64,000 bases of DNA, from contig NZ_CP041146.1 in the NCBI RefSeq assembly GCF_006494775.1, positions 62,001-126,000 of the forward strand, written 5' to 3'. The DNA comes from Nocardioides humi. GTDB taxonomy: Bacteria > Actinomycetota > Actinomycetes > Propionibacteriales > Nocardioidaceae. The notes under the pieces were generated by a model. It had not been told where the DNA came from. It saw only the letters and a program-made list of their open reading frames with translations, and made no database searches. Numbering within the stretch: the stretch's first letter is position 1; each line of letters opens with the position of its first letter. A program made the translations under genes and the position numbers. Of the stretch, positions 53,707-62,680 are shown one piece after another.

Positions 53707-54977
53707 GAACCCTCCTGACCCGAGTAGGTGCGCTGCATCAGTCCTACACCTCTCTGGGCCAGCTGTGCGGGAGTGACACCGAGGACGTCCGGGAGGACCC
53801 GCTCCTGGTCCGCGCCGTCGGCGAGCCGGTCGAGCAGGACGAGGAGCATCGGTGTGCCGTAGACGCCGGCGACGTACTCGCACACCCACCACGACACGGC
53901 GTACCAGGCCTCGGCGTCGGCTCCGGCGAACTGCGCCTCCCCCGGGAGGTCGGTCGCCGACGCCCCGACCTGCAGCGCCCGGGCCGGGAGCCGGCGCCGG
54001 GCCGGGGCCATCGACTGGACCGAGACGTACTCGGCGAGCCCCTCGTTCAGCCACAGCGGCGCGCCGCGTCCGCGCGGGCCGAGGGTCGCGTGGGTGAGCT
54101 CGTGGCGCACCAGCCGTCCCAGCACGCCCGCCTGCTGGTCGAGCACCCGCGGGTTCAGGAAGATCCGGTACGACGCGACGCCCCGGCTCGCGTCGGTGGC
54201 GTCGGCGGGCACGGCGATGGTCAGCCCGTCGGCCCGGTCGGGGTCGCCCACGGTCCGGCCGGCGAGCCCGCGCAGGAACGCCGGGTCGCGCAGGGAGTAG
54301 ACCACCACCCCGCTCACGCCCGCGTCGTCCCCGGCGCCGAGCACGCTGCGCACGTCGGAGCGGCCGGTGCCGGCGGCGTCGAGGACCGCGGCGGCGTGCC
54401 GGACGGTGGTGTCGTCGAAGATGCCGAGGACGCCGGCGGCCTGCTCGACCCGGACCGGCCCGAGGTCCCAGGGCTGGACGTTGCCGGGGTGGTCCTTCTC
54501 CCAGGAGTAGTCGGTCGTCGAGGTGACCACCAGCCGCTGCCCGTCGGGCGAGGGCGTGAACAGGAACCGGTCGCGGGTACGGGCGGCCACGGCGTCGTAC
54601 CCGTCGAGGGCGAGGACGAGCACCACCTCGACCCAGTAGTCCTCACTGCCCTCGACCGGGGTGATCGTGTCGGCGGCGACCTCGTAGCGCAGCTCGCCGA
54701 GCGGCAGCTGGGTGACATTGTCGAAGTAGGCCAGCTGCTCGGCGACCAGGCCCGCGTCGGAGCGGTCCAGGCTGCGCCGGAACCGGCGGACGTCGTGGGT
54801 GCGCAGGCCCTTGGCCCGGCGGTCGAGCGTCTTCTGCATGAGGGCGGCGACGTCGGCGTACCCGGTGCCGGAGGAGGTCGGCGGCGGCCGGTCGTCCGAG
54901 CAGGCGGTCAGCGGCAGCAGGAGAGGGAGGAGCAGGACCAGCGCCGGGAGCCAACCCCTAGGGCGAGGCGTCCACAT
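53703..54977 (-). CDS. Lipoprotein with zinc metallopeptidase-like motif
   Basis: 424 residues. Signal peptide with lipobox LTAC (Cys about 26). The middle contains no known domain, then [11 protein letters not shown] (HExxH; His about 285) and [10 protein letters not shown] supply the gluzincin-type zinc ligand and catalytic Glu. It would be a lipid-anchored extracellular peptidase. It overlaps the end of dxs by 20 bp and the permease start by 4. No link to isoprenoid synthesis is obvious. Confidence 0.82.
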   Translation of the reverse strand: MWTPRPRGWLPALVLLLPLLLPLTACSDDRPPPTSSGTGYADVAALMQKTLDRRAKGLRTHDVRRFRRSLDRSDAGLVAEQLAYFDNVTQLPLGELRYEVAADTITPVEGSEDYWVEVVLVLALDGYDAVAARTRDRFLFTPSPDGQRLVVTSTTDYSWEKDHPGNVQPWDLGPVRVEQAAGVLGIFDDTTVRHAAAVLDAAGTGRSDVRSVLGAGDDAGVSGVVVYSLRDPAFLRGLAGRTVGDPDRADGLTIAVPADATDASRGVASYRIFLNPRVLDQQAGVLGRLVRHELTHATLGPRGRGAPLWLNEGLAEYVSVQSMAPARRRLPARALQVGASATDLPGEAQFAGADAEAWYAVSWWVCEYVAGVYGTPMLLVLLDRLADGADQERVLPDVLGVTPAQLAQRGVGLMQRTYSGQEGS

Positions 54978-56868
54978 CGAGCAGCGCCCGTCCTTCCGGG
55001 ACGGGCTCCGCGGTGATGTCGTGCAGCACGTCGAGGGCGATCGCGGACGGCGTCAGGCCGATCCGCTCGAGGATCGCGGGCCGCTTGGCGTGGTCGAGGA
55101 ACTCCTGCGGGATGCCGTGGAGCCGCACGGGCGTGCGGACGCCCTCCGCGGCCAGGGTCTGGAGCAGCACCGCTCCGACGCCGCCGACGACGCCGTTGTC
55201 CTCGATGGAGACGACGCGGCGGTGGGTGCGGGCGAGCTCGACGAGCGCGGGGTCGACCGGCTTGACCCAGCGCGGGTCGACGACGGTGACGCCGACGCCC
55301 TGGGCGACCAGGCGCTGGGCGACGTCGACGGCGACCGTCGCCATCGAGCCGACGGCGACGACCAGGACGTCGCGGGCGCCGTCGCGGACCAGCACGTCGC
55401 AGCCGCCGGCCCGGCCGATCGCCGGGATGTCCTCGGGCGGCGGGCCCTTCGGGAAGCGGACGACGGTGGGCGCGTCGGCGACCTCGACCGCCTCGTCGAG
55501 GAGCTCGCGCATCCGGGTCACGTCGCGCGGCGCGGCCAGCCGCAGGCCGGGCACGACCTGGAGCAGCGACATGTCCCACATGCCGTTGTGGCTGGCGCCG
55601 TCGTCGCCGGTGACGCCGGAGCGGTCGAGGACGAAGGTGACGCCGCAGCGGTGCAGCGCGACGTCCATCAGGACCTGGTCGAAGGCGCGGTTGAGGAAGG
55701 TGGCGTAGACCGCGAAGACCGGGTGCAGCCCGCCCATCGCGAGGCCCGCGGCGGAGGTCGCGGCGTGCTGCTCGGCGATGCCGACGTCGAAGGTGCGCTC
55801 GGGGAACCGGGCCTGGAACGCGTCGAGGCCGACCGGGTGCATCATCGCGGCGGTGATCGCGACGACGTCGGGACGGCGCTCGCCGATCCGCACGACGTGC
55901 TCGGCGAAGTGGTCGGTCCAGATCGGGCCCTTGGGCTTCTCCGCGCCGGTCTGGACGTCGAACGGCCCGGGCGCGTGGAACTGGTCGGCCTCGTGCCGCT
56001 CGGCGGGGTCGTAGCCGAAGCCCTTGCGGGTGATCGCGTGCACGATGACCGGCCCGCCGAACCGCTTGGCCTGCGCGAGCGCCTGCTCCATGGCGGCGCG
56101 GTCGTGGCCGTCGACCGGGCCGACGTACTTGAGGCCGAGGTCCTCGAACAGGCCCTGCGGGGCGAGCGCGTCCTTGAGGCCCTTCTTCATGGCGTGCAGG
56201 GCGTCGTACGCCGCCGGGCCGACGCCCGGCACCGCGGTGAGGCGGCGCTTGACGACGTCGAGGACGTGCTCGTAGCGCGGGTTGGTGCGCAGGCTGGTCA
56301 GCGCGGTCGCGAGGCCGCCGATGGTCGGGGTGTAGGAGCGGCCGTTGTCGTTGACCACGATCACGAGCCGGGAGTCGTGCTGGATGGCGATGTTGTTGAG
56401 CGCCTCCCAGGCCATCCCGCCGGTGAGCGCGCCGTCGCCGATCACGGCCACGGTGTGGCGGTCCTCGCCGCGGATCCGGAACGCCTTGGCCAGGCCGTCG
56501 GCGTAGCTCAGCGCGGTGGACGCGTGGGAGTTCTCGACCAGGTCGTGCTCGGACTCGGCCTGGCTCGGGTAGCCGCTGAGCCCGCCCTCGCGCCGCAGCG
56601 TGGCGAAGTCGGCGGCACGGCCGGTGACGAGCTTGTGGACATAGGACTGGTGGCCGGTGTCGAAGACGATCTTGTCGCGCGGCGAGTCGAACACCCGGTG
56701 GATCGCGAGGGTGAGCTCGACGACGCCGAGGTTGGGCCCCAGGTGGCCGGAGTTGGTCGCGACGGTGCGGATCAGCAGGTCGCGGATCTCGGCCGCCAGC
56801 TGGGTCAGCTCCTCCTCGGACAGGGCCCGCAGGTCGCGCGGTGCGGTGATCTGGTCGAGGACAGGCAT
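54958..56868 (-). CDS. dxs: 1-deoxy-D-xylulose-5-phosphate synthase (DXS)
   Basis: 636 residues, full length. Thiamine-diphosphate motif [20 protein letters not shown] with NDNG; conserved [30 protein letters not shown] and the C-terminal transketolase domain ([17 protein letters not shown]). It condenses pyruvate and glyceraldehyde-3-phosphate, the first step of the MEP isoprenoid pathway. It starts 18 bp after the SMP-30-like gene and overlaps the lipoprotein gene by 20 bp. Confidence 0.97.
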   Translation of the reverse strand: MPVLDQITAPRDLRALSEEELTQLAAEIRDLLIRTVATNSGHLGPNLGVVELTLAIHRVFDSPRDKIVFDTGHQSYVHKLVTGRAADFATLRREGGLSGYPSQAESEHDLVENSHASTALSYADGLAKAFRIRGEDRHTVAVIGDGALTGGMAWEALNNIAIQHDSRLVIVVNDNGRSYTPTIGGLATALTSLRTNPRYEHVLDVVKRRLTAVPGVGPAAYDALHAMKKGLKDALAPQGLFEDLGLKYVGPVDGHDRAAMEQALAQAKRFGGPVIVHAITRKGFGYDPAERHEADQFHAPGPFDVQTGAEKPKGPIWTDHFAEHVVRIGERRPDVVAITAAMMHPVGLDAFQARFPERTFDVGIAEQHAATSAAGLAMGGLHPVFAVYATFLNRAFDQVLMDVALHRCGVTFVLDRSGVTGDDGASHNGMWDMSLLQVVPGLRLAAPRDVTRMRELLDEAVEVADAPTVVRFPKGPPPEDIPAIGRAGGCDVLVRDGARDVLVVAVGSMATVAVDVAQRLVAQGVGVTVVDPRWVKPVDPALVELARTHRRVVSIEDNGVVGGVGAVLLQTLAAEGVRTPVRLHGIPQEFLDHAKRPAILERIGLTPSAIALDVLHDITAEPVPEGRALLDVDASP

Positions 56869-56886
56869 GGGGGCGAGTCTACGTGC

Positions 56887-57822
56887 TCACAGGTCGGTGA
56901 ACGCGATCGCGGGCTCGTGCAGGCTGCCCAGCCAGACCCGGCCGTCGTGCTCCCGTACACCGGTCACCATGTGGTACGACGCGCCGTGTCCGGCCGGGCT
57001 GATGTCGAGGTCGTGGACCAGCTTGCCGCGGTCGTCGTACGCGACCACGCGGACGGTCTGCTTCGGCTGCGGCTGGAGCGCGTCCGGCAGCCGGGTGGCC
57101 AGCTTGCGCAGCGCCATCGGCCCGCGCTGCAGGCGCTCGACCAGCGGGTCGGTCGGGCTGGCGATCGTGATCCAGATCAGCCCGTCCGAGCCGCGGGCGA
57201 TGTTGTCGGGGTAGCCCGGCAGGTCGCTGCAGAGCCGGTCGCGCATGCCCTTGCTCGGCCCGCTGATCCAGTGGCGCACGACGGTCCGCGCACCCGTCTC
57301 CGCGACCGCCACGAAGTCGCCGGCGGCCGACAGCGCGACGCCGTTGGCGAAGGCCAGGCCGTCGAGCACCACGGCGACGGTGCCGTCGGGGTCGCGGCGC
57401 AGCAGCCGGCCGGTGCGGGTGTTGCGGACGAAGTCGTCCTTCCAGCGCTCGATCCCGAACTGCGTCGAGGAGTCCGACCACCAGATCGTGCCGTCCTCGG
57501 CGAGCGCGGCGTTGTTGCAGAACACCATCCGCCGCCCGTCGACCTCGGCCGTGATCGACTCGACCGCACCGCTCGCCGGGTCCACCCAGAGCAGGCCGCG
57601 CCGGGCGTCGCACACCAGCAGCCGCCCGTCCGGCGCCCACTCCAGGCCGAGCGGCCGGCCGCCGGTGTGGGCCACCCGGTCGATCCGCTCGCCGTCGGGA
57701 GCGACCCGGAAGATCGCGCCGTCGTCGGTGCCGGTGAAGACGGAGCCGGCGTCGGGACCGGACGTCGCCACGACGACGTCCTCCGCGCCGTGGCCGGGGA
57801 CGGGGATCACCGTGAAGGTCAT
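56887..57822 (-). CDS. SMP-30/gluconolactonase-family (strictosidine synthase-like) protein
   Basis: 311 residues from the ATG at 57820-57822. Beta-propeller repeats are visible: GRPLGLEWAPDGRLLVCDA, NNAALAEDGTIWWSDSS, GLAFANGVALSAAGDFVAVAE, DLPGYPDNIARGSDGLIWI. Metal-binding Asn/Asp positions of the six-bladed propeller are present. Such proteins hydrolyse lactones or other esters; the substrate is unknown. No signal peptide. It is the first gene of the minus-strand run to tesB. Confidence 0.88.
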   Translation of the reverse strand: MTFTVIPVPGHGAEDVVVATSGPDAGSVFTGTDDGAIFRVAPDGERIDRVAHTGGRPLGLEWAPDGRLLVCDARRGLLWVDPASGAVESITAEVDGRRMVFCNNAALAEDGTIWWSDSSTQFGIERWKDDFVRNTRTGRLLRRDPDGTVAVVLDGLAFANGVALSAAGDFVAVAETGARTVVRHWISGPSKGMRDRLCSDLPGYPDNIARGSDGLIWITIASPTDPLVERLQRGPMALRKLATRLPDALQPQPKQTVRVVAYDDRGKLVHDLDISPAGHGASYHMVTGVREHDGRVWLGSLHEPAIAFTDL

Positions 57823-57900
57823 GAGCGACCACCCTACCCACGCCGGCCGCGGTCCCACCGGCCCAACCATGTCCGGCACACGATCGACTGGCCGGCGCCG

Positions 57901-57906
57901 TACGAT
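57901..57906 (+). promoter_or_regulatory. Likely -10 element of a leaderless gene
   Basis: TACGAT lies six bases before the ATG at 57913, the spacing at which transcription would begin at the start codon. No ribosome binding site is present. Leaderless transcripts are common in actinobacteria. Confidence 0.5.
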
Positions 57907-57912
57907 CGGTAC

Positions 57913-58128
57913 ATGACCCCAGCGAATGTGGAGGCAGAGCGCATGCGGACCGCGCTCGACCTGCATGACCTCGGCGTCAAGCTCTACCGCCAGCGCATGC
58001 AGCGCGAGCACCCGCATGCCAGCGAGGTCGAGATCGACGGGATCGTCCGCGCGTGGCTGGCCGCCCCTCCCCTGCCCGGCCGAGTCCGGCTCAGGACCAG
58101 CGAGTCGGTCCATGGTCACCCCGGTTGA
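57913..58128 (+). CDS. Small conserved actinobacterial protein
   Basis: 71 residues, rich in Arg/Leu/Glu: LHDLGVKLYRQRMQREHPHASEVEIDGIVRAWL. Similar short proteins are usually found directly before a nucleotidyltransferase (AbiEii-type) gene, and a remnant of such a partner follows here, overlapping its stop by 17 bp. It may be the accessory or antitoxin-like half of that pair; function is unknown. Appears leaderless. Confidence 0.65.
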   Translation: MTPANVEAERMRTALDLHDLGVKLYRQRMQREHPHASEVEIDGIVRAWLAAPPLPGRVRLRTSESVHGHPG

Positions 58129-58172
58129 GGCTGCACTGCACCAGGCCGTCACGGACCTGAACCGAGTCGGCG
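58112..58172 (+). pseudogene. 5' remnant of a nucleotidyltransferase-like gene
   Basis: From the ATG at 58112 about 20 codons read VTPVEAALHQAVTDLNRVGG, the usual beginning of the nucleotidyltransferase genes paired with the small protein before it. The expected continuation with the ALVGGLAVS nucleotidyltransferase motif is absent. The sequence after about 58172 belongs to something else, so the gene was truncated by a deletion. Confidence 0.45.
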
Positions 58173-58178
58173 GGCGCC

Positions 58179-58256
58179 GTGCGCTCCGGCGGCCCGGTCC
58201 TGCTCGGCGCCGGCATCGCCCTGATGTGGCTCGGGATCGGCCTGCGCGCGTGGGCC
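58179..58256 (+). pseudogene. Fragment resembling an isoprenylcysteine methyltransferase membrane segment
   Basis: From a GTG at 58179 about 25 codons encode a membrane helix ending in GIALMWLGIGLRAWALRD, similar to the start of ICMT-type methyltransferases. It then runs into the opposite-strand aminotransferase gene and loses similarity. It is probably a gene remnant rather than an expressed protein. Confidence 0.35.
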
Positions 58257-59579
58257 CTACGAGACCCGGTCCGGGGCGCCCACCCAGTGCGGCAGCGGGC
58301 GCGGGTCCGGGTGCGGCCGGCTGTCCGCGCCGTAGCTCCAGGACGGTCCGTTGCGGAGCAGCTCCGCGAGCGCCCGCAGCAGCCGGTCGACGTCGTCGCT
58401 GGTCGTGCCGACGCCGATGCTCGCGCGCACCGCCGTCGCGCCGCCGTTGAGGCGCGCCAGCAGCGGGTGGGCGCAGAACCGCCCGTCGCGCACGCCGATG
58501 CCGTGCTCGGCCGAGAGGTACTGGGAGACCAGCCCGGCGGGGATCCCGTCGACGGTGAAGGTGGCCAGGCCCAGGAGCTCCGCCTCGCCGCGGCCCCACA
58601 GCCGCAGGATCCGGACGCCGGGCAGGGCGGTCAGGCCCTCGTGGAGGCGGTCGCGCAGGTCGGTCTCGTGCCGGAACTGCGCGGCGTCCGGGAGGGCCGC
58701 CAGCGCCTCGCACGCCGCGGCGAGCGCGACCGCGCCGACGACATTGGGCGTGCCGGCCTCGTGCCGGGTGGGCGCGCCCGCCCAGGTCACGTCGTCGAGG
58801 GAGACGGCGCGCACGGCGCCGCCGCCGGCGAGGTACGGCGGCGCGGCCTCGAGCCAGTCCCGCCGACCGACGAGGACCCCGGTGCCGTAGGGCGCGTAGA
58901 GCTTGTGGCCGGAGAACGCGAGGTAGTCGATGTCGAGCGCGGCCAGGTGGACCCGGTGGTGGGGCACCAGCTGGGCGCCGTCGACGGCGATCCGCGCGCC
59001 GTGGCGGTGCGCGATCGCGACGAGGTCGGCCAGCGGAAGGATCTCGCCGGTGACATTGGAGGCGCCGGTGACCGCCAGCAGGGCGGCCGGGGTGCGGGCC
59101 AGCTCGGCGGCCACCGCCTCCAGGGTCGCGGCGACCGAGGCGGCGGCGATCACGGTGCGGGTGGCGCCGCGGCGCCACGGGAGCAGGTTCGCGTGGTGCT
59201 CGACGTCGAGGGTGACGACCTCGCCGGGCACCGCGCTCGCGAGCAGGTTGAAGGCGTCGGTGGTGTGCCGGGCGAACTGCACGACGTCGTCGGGCCGGGC
59301 GCCGACGAAGCCCGCCACGGTCTGCCGGGCGGTCTCGTACGCCGCGGTGCTGACGGCCGAGCCGTGGCCGGCGCCGCGGTGCACGCTGGAGTAGTACGGG
59401 AGGAAGGCGGCCACGCGCTCGGCGACGCTGTGCAGCGCCGGCGCGCTGGCGGCGATGTCGAGGTTGGCGTAGCGGACCGTGCCGCCGGTGACGAGGGGCA
59501 CCTGGAGGTCGCCGCCGACGGTCGGCAGCAGGGCCGGTACGACGGCCGGTGGCGTGGTGGCGCGGGAGGGGGTGGTCAC
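58257..59579 (-). CDS. Aminotransferase class V / cysteine desulfurase-like protein
   Basis: 440 residues. PLP fold with the Schiff-base Lys in FSGHKLYAPYGTG (about residue 224), VDGAQLVPHH for cofactor binding, TLDVEHHANLLPW and the C-terminal VRASIGVGTTSDDVDRL. It resembles SufS/EgtE-type lyases and could desulfurate or deaminate a substrate; the reaction is unknown. It lies downstream of the secreted thioredoxin-like gene but is separated by a strong terminator, so it has its own promoter in 59580-59615 or read-through. Confidence 0.85.
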   Translation of the reverse strand: MTTPSRATTPPAVVPALLPTVGGDLQVPLVTGGTVRYANLDIAASAPALHSVAERVAAFLPYYSSVHRGAGHGSAVSTAAYETARQTVAGFVGARPDDVVQFARHTTDAFNLLASAVPGEVVTLDVEHHANLLPWRRGATRTVIAAASVAATLEAVAAELARTPAALLAVTGASNVTGEILPLADLVAIAHRHGARIAVDGAQLVPHHRVHLAALDIDYLAFSGHKLYAPYGTGVLVGRRDWLEAAPPYLAGGGAVRAVSLDDVTWAGAPTRHEAGTPNVVGAVALAAACEALAALPDAAQFRHETDLRDRLHEGLTALPGVRILRLWGRGEAELLGLATFTVDGIPAGLVSQYLSAEHGIGVRDGRFCAHPLLARLNGGATAVRASIGVGTTSDDVDRLLRALAELLRNGPSWSYGADSRPHPDPRPLPHWVGAPDRVS

Positions 59580-59615
59580 GGTGGTCTCCGAACGGCGGGC
59601 TGGGGGTGACGGGCC

Positions 59616-59647
59616 CGGGTCCAGCGCTCCGCGGAGCGCTGGACCCG
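59616..59647. terminator. Perfect 32-bp palindrome after the secreted-protein gene
   Basis: CGGGTCCAGCGCTCCG is followed by its exact complement; the two 16-nt arms meet with no loop bases unpaired beyond the turn. It lies 24 bp after the stop of the 59672 gene and is the most stable hairpin seen in the window. Confidence 0.7.
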
Positions 59648-59671
59648 AGCCCTCTGACGACGATCGCGCGG

Positions 59672-62488
59672 CTAGCGCTTGACCTTGACCTTCACCGTGG
59701 CCGAGTCGGCCGCGGTGTAGTTGGAGTCACCGACGTACTTGACCGTCAGCTGCCAGGTGCCCTTCGCCAGCTTGGGCACGGACACCTTGATCGCGCCGTT
59801 GCTCAGGGTCGCGGTGACCTTGTTCTTGACCGATCCCTTCTTCAGGACCAGCTTGACCTTGCCCGACGCGGGCGCCGCGCCGGCCGGGGCGGCCACGGTG
59901 ACCTTGACCTTCCCGGCCTTCTTCGAGGTCGGGGCCTTCTTCACCTTGCCGGCGACGGCGCTCGGCGCGGCCGGGTTCACGGTGTAGGCGACCTGGGTCT
60001 GGGAGCCGTTCAGGTTGGCGTCCCCCGCGAAGGCCAGCTTGGCCGAGTACTGCCCGACCGCGAGGTCCTTCGGCACCGTGAACGTCGCGGTACCGCCCGC
60101 CAGCGGCCTGGTCTGGGCCGCACCGACACCGGTCAGCGTGACGTCGCCGGTGACCGTTCCCGACGGGCTGCTGAGCGTGACGCTCAGCGCCCCGCCCTGG
60201 CCGTAGGTGGTGGTCACCGGAGCCGCCTGCGCGATGGTCAGCGCCTTCCCCACCGTCAGCTCCACGGGAGCCGAGACAGAGCTGGCGTAGGTGTCGTCGC
60301 CGGCGTACGACGCCGTCAGCTCGTAGCCGCCCGCGGGCAGGCTCGCCGGGATCTCGAAGGTCGCCTCGCCGGACGCGAGGGTCACCGTGAGCGGACCGCC
60401 CGGGAGGCCGTTGAGCGTGACGTCGCCCGAGGCGCCCTCGGTGACCGTGGCCGTCGCCGCGCCGCCCTGTCCGAAGCCCAGGGTGGTGGGCGCCTCGAGG
60501 GTGGTCGTGGAGGACTCGGCCACCACGTGGAGGGACGCGGTGTGCTCGGCGCCCTTGACCAGGCCGCCGTTGCCGCCGGAGTAGACGTAGCGCAGCTCGT
60601 GCGTGCCCTGGGTGAGCTCCGGGAGCTCGCCCGACAGGGTGGCCGTCCGGTCCGCGCCGACCTCCGCCTCGTCGATCAGCGTGTCGTCGACGTACAGCTC
60701 GACCGTGCCGTCCAACGGCACCTCGTCGGACGCCGGGGTGGCGGTGCCGCCGATCCCGTTCAGGGAGTACCAGCCGTCGAAGTCCGACTCGACGCCGGCG
60801 GTCACCTCGATCGCGCCCGGGTCGCTGGCCGGGACCGACTCCGGGGCGCCGGTGGCGGACACCTCGCTGTCGTAGCCGCCGGCCACGCCCGCGATCACGT
60901 CCCGGACCTCCAGCAGGCCCTCACGCGCGAAGGCACGCTGGTTGAGCACCTGGTTGATGCCGTTCTGCGTCGGCGGGTTGCCGACGGCCTGGCCGCCGCG
61001 GAGCCGGTCCGGGTCGGCCGGGTCGAACGGCAGCTCGGCGCCCTGGGTCCACCAGACCTCGGTCATGTACTCGAGGTTGCCGGTCTCCGCACCGGTCTCG
61101 GGGTTGGCGATCCGGCTGTCGCGGATCGCCTGGTCGGTCACCGGCGCGCTCTCGCCGCCGGCCTCGTGGTCCTTGTTGTAGGACAGCAGGTGCCCGACCT
61201 GGATCTTGCGGGCGAGCCTCTCGGTGCCGCCGGTGTCGCCGCCGGTGTAGTAGCGGACCGGGTTGACCGACTGCGTGCCGGGCTCGCCGGCGGTGACCTT
61301 GTACTGCGTCGTGGCGTTGGAGAGCTTCTCCAGGATGCTGCCGTAGAGGTACGACGCGCGCCGCGGCTGGCCGCTGACGAGCGCGTTGTCGCGGATGTGG
61401 AGGTAGTTGCCGCTGCCGTTGCTCTGCGTCTGGTCGTTGGTGTTCAGCACGAAGTCGAAGGCGTAGACCTTCTTGATGCCGTACTGGCGCGCGTACTTCT
61501 CCGTCTGCTCCACGATCGCCGCCGTGTTGTGGCACCAGGTGCCCCCGAACAGGATCGCGAAGTCGCCGGGCTGGTCGAGCAGGTACTGCAGCTCGGGGTA
61601 GGTGATGCTCTGCAGCCGGAAGTCGGACTTGTCGTAGACCGGCTCCCCGGCGGTGCCGACGTTGGGGAGGTCCTCCTCCTCGCTGAAGACCGGGCCACCG
61701 TGGGTCAGCTGGTTGGGGTAGCGGGCCGCGTGGCGGCGGTTGTGCTCGCCGGCGAGGAAGTCCCACTGGGTGTCGTCGGTGAGCGCGGTCGCGGTGAGCA
61801 CGCCGGTGACCTCCGCCTTGAACGCGTCGACCTCGGCCGGGGTGTCGAGGTCGGCGGCGGTCTTGCGCTCGGAGAGCCCCGCGACGATGCGGTTGGTGTC
61901 GCCGCCCGCGGCGTCGTACACGAAGAGATAGGGGTAGCCGTCCTCGACCTTCTTGTCGGCGAAGTCCGGGTCGCCCGGGGCCGTCAGCTCGAACGGCGTC
62001 TCGGCGTCCTTGCCGAGGTAGTTCTGGACCAGTCTCGTGCCGTACTGGTTGACGAAGTCCTTGCCGGCCTGGTCCAGCGGGAGGCCGCTGGTGTCGAAGA
62101 TGTTCAGGGTGTCGCCGTCGAGCGCGGGATCGAAGACGAGCACCTGGTCGATGCCGGCGGCCCTGGCCGCGTCGTCGATGAGGCCGATCGTCTGCTGGAG
62201 GTAGTCGTCCTCGGCGCCGCCGATCAGGAAGGCGTACTTGCCGGCGGGCTTCCGCAGCAGGTACTCGAACCGCTCGAGGGTGGCCGACTCGAAGACGCTG
62301 TCCGGTCCGACGTCGTCGAACGCGGCGCTGAACCAGTCGATGGTGGCGCCGTGGGTCGGCTCCGGGTAGTCGGTGGGGGCCGGGTCCTCGGCGTGGGCCG
62401 GGGACGAGATCCCCAGCAGGGGTGACGCCGCCAGCGCGAGGGCCGTGCCGGCCGCCGCGGCGCGCCACGGGAAGGTGCGGTGGTTCAT
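59672..62488 (-). CDS. Secreted protein with two thioredoxin-like modules and Ig-like repeats
   Basis: 938 residues from the ATG at 62486-62488 with signal peptide (about 1-35, cleavage after AHA). An extension to 62641 overlaps a leader hairpin and is unlikely coding. Two similar modules follow: YLLRKPAGKYAFLIGGAEDD near residue 65 (no Cys) and YLLDQPGDFAILFGGTWCHN near residue 285, which has a single Trp-Cys like a thioredoxin site. The C-terminal half has three Ig-like (Big_3) domains (about 630-850) and a Lys/Val-rich end domain. Extracellular; function unknown. Confidence 0.82.
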   Translation of the reverse strand: MNHRTFPWRAAAAGTALALAASPLLGISSPAHAEDPAPTDYPEPTHGATIDWFSAAFDDVGPDSVFESATLERFEYLLRKPAGKYAFLIGGAEDDYLQQTIGLIDDAARAAGIDQVLVFDPALDGDTLNIFDTSGLPLDQAGKDFVNQYGTRLVQNYLGKDAETPFELTAPGDPDFADKKVEDGYPYLFVYDAAGGDTNRIVAGLSERKTAADLDTPAEVDAFKAEVTGVLTATALTDDTQWDFLAGEHNRRHAARYPNQLTHGGPVFSEEEDLPNVGTAGEPVYDKSDFRLQSITYPELQYLLDQPGDFAILFGGTWCHNTAAIVEQTEKYARQYGIKKVYAFDFVLNTNDQTQSNGSGNYLHIRDNALVSGQPRRASYLYGSILEKLSNATTQYKVTAGEPGTQSVNPVRYYTGGDTGGTERLARKIQVGHLLSYNKDHEAGGESAPVTDQAIRDSRIANPETGAETGNLEYMTEVWWTQGAELPFDPADPDRLRGGQAVGNPPTQNGINQVLNQRAFAREGLLEVRDVIAGVAGGYDSEVSATGAPESVPASDPGAIEVTAGVESDFDGWYSLNGIGGTATPASDEVPLDGTVELYVDDTLIDEAEVGADRTATLSGELPELTQGTHELRYVYSGGNGGLVKGAEHTASLHVVAESSTTTLEAPTTLGFGQGGAATATVTEGASGDVTLNGLPGGPLTVTLASGEATFEIPASLPAGGYELTASYAGDDTYASSVSAPVELTVGKALTIAQAAPVTTTYGQGGALSVTLSSPSGTVTGDVTLTGVGAAQTRPLAGGTATFTVPKDLAVGQYSAKLAFAGDANLNGSQTQVAYTVNPAAPSAVAGKVKKAPTSKKAGKVKVTVAAPAGAAPASGKVKLVLKKGSVKNKVTATLSNGAIKVSVPKLAKGTWQLTVKYVGDSNYTAADSATVKVKVKR

Positions 62489-62559
62489 GTTGTTGGGTTC
62501 ACTTTCCGCTGCCACCATGGGCAGGCCTGATGTGTCGACATCCGTCACGTCCGGTTGCT

Positions 62560-62597
62560 GGGCTGCCGCATCACTTGCCAGAGCGGGGCGGCAGCCC
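62560..62597 (-). promoter_or_regulatory. Structured leader of the secreted-protein gene
   Basis: On the minus strand GGGCTGCCGC and GCGGCAGCCC pair as a perfect 10-bp stem around an 18-nt loop, followed by AGCAACC. The stem lies about 70 nt upstream of the start. The AGCAACC tail vaguely resembles the GGCAACC of SAM-type riboswitches, but no complete aptamer can be recognised. Confidence 0.35.
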
Positions 62598-62680
62598 GGC
62601 GCTTCTTCTCGACGTCTCGCCTCTCGGGTGCGCCCGATCACCGCCTCTCCGGACGGCGGGCGGCCCCGAGCGGCCGCGGG

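Noticed and set aside
52246..53718. Plus-strand 490-codon frame opposite the permease
   Set aside because: Repetitive Asp/Gly/Glu/Val composition is the complement of membrane helices; no start signal.
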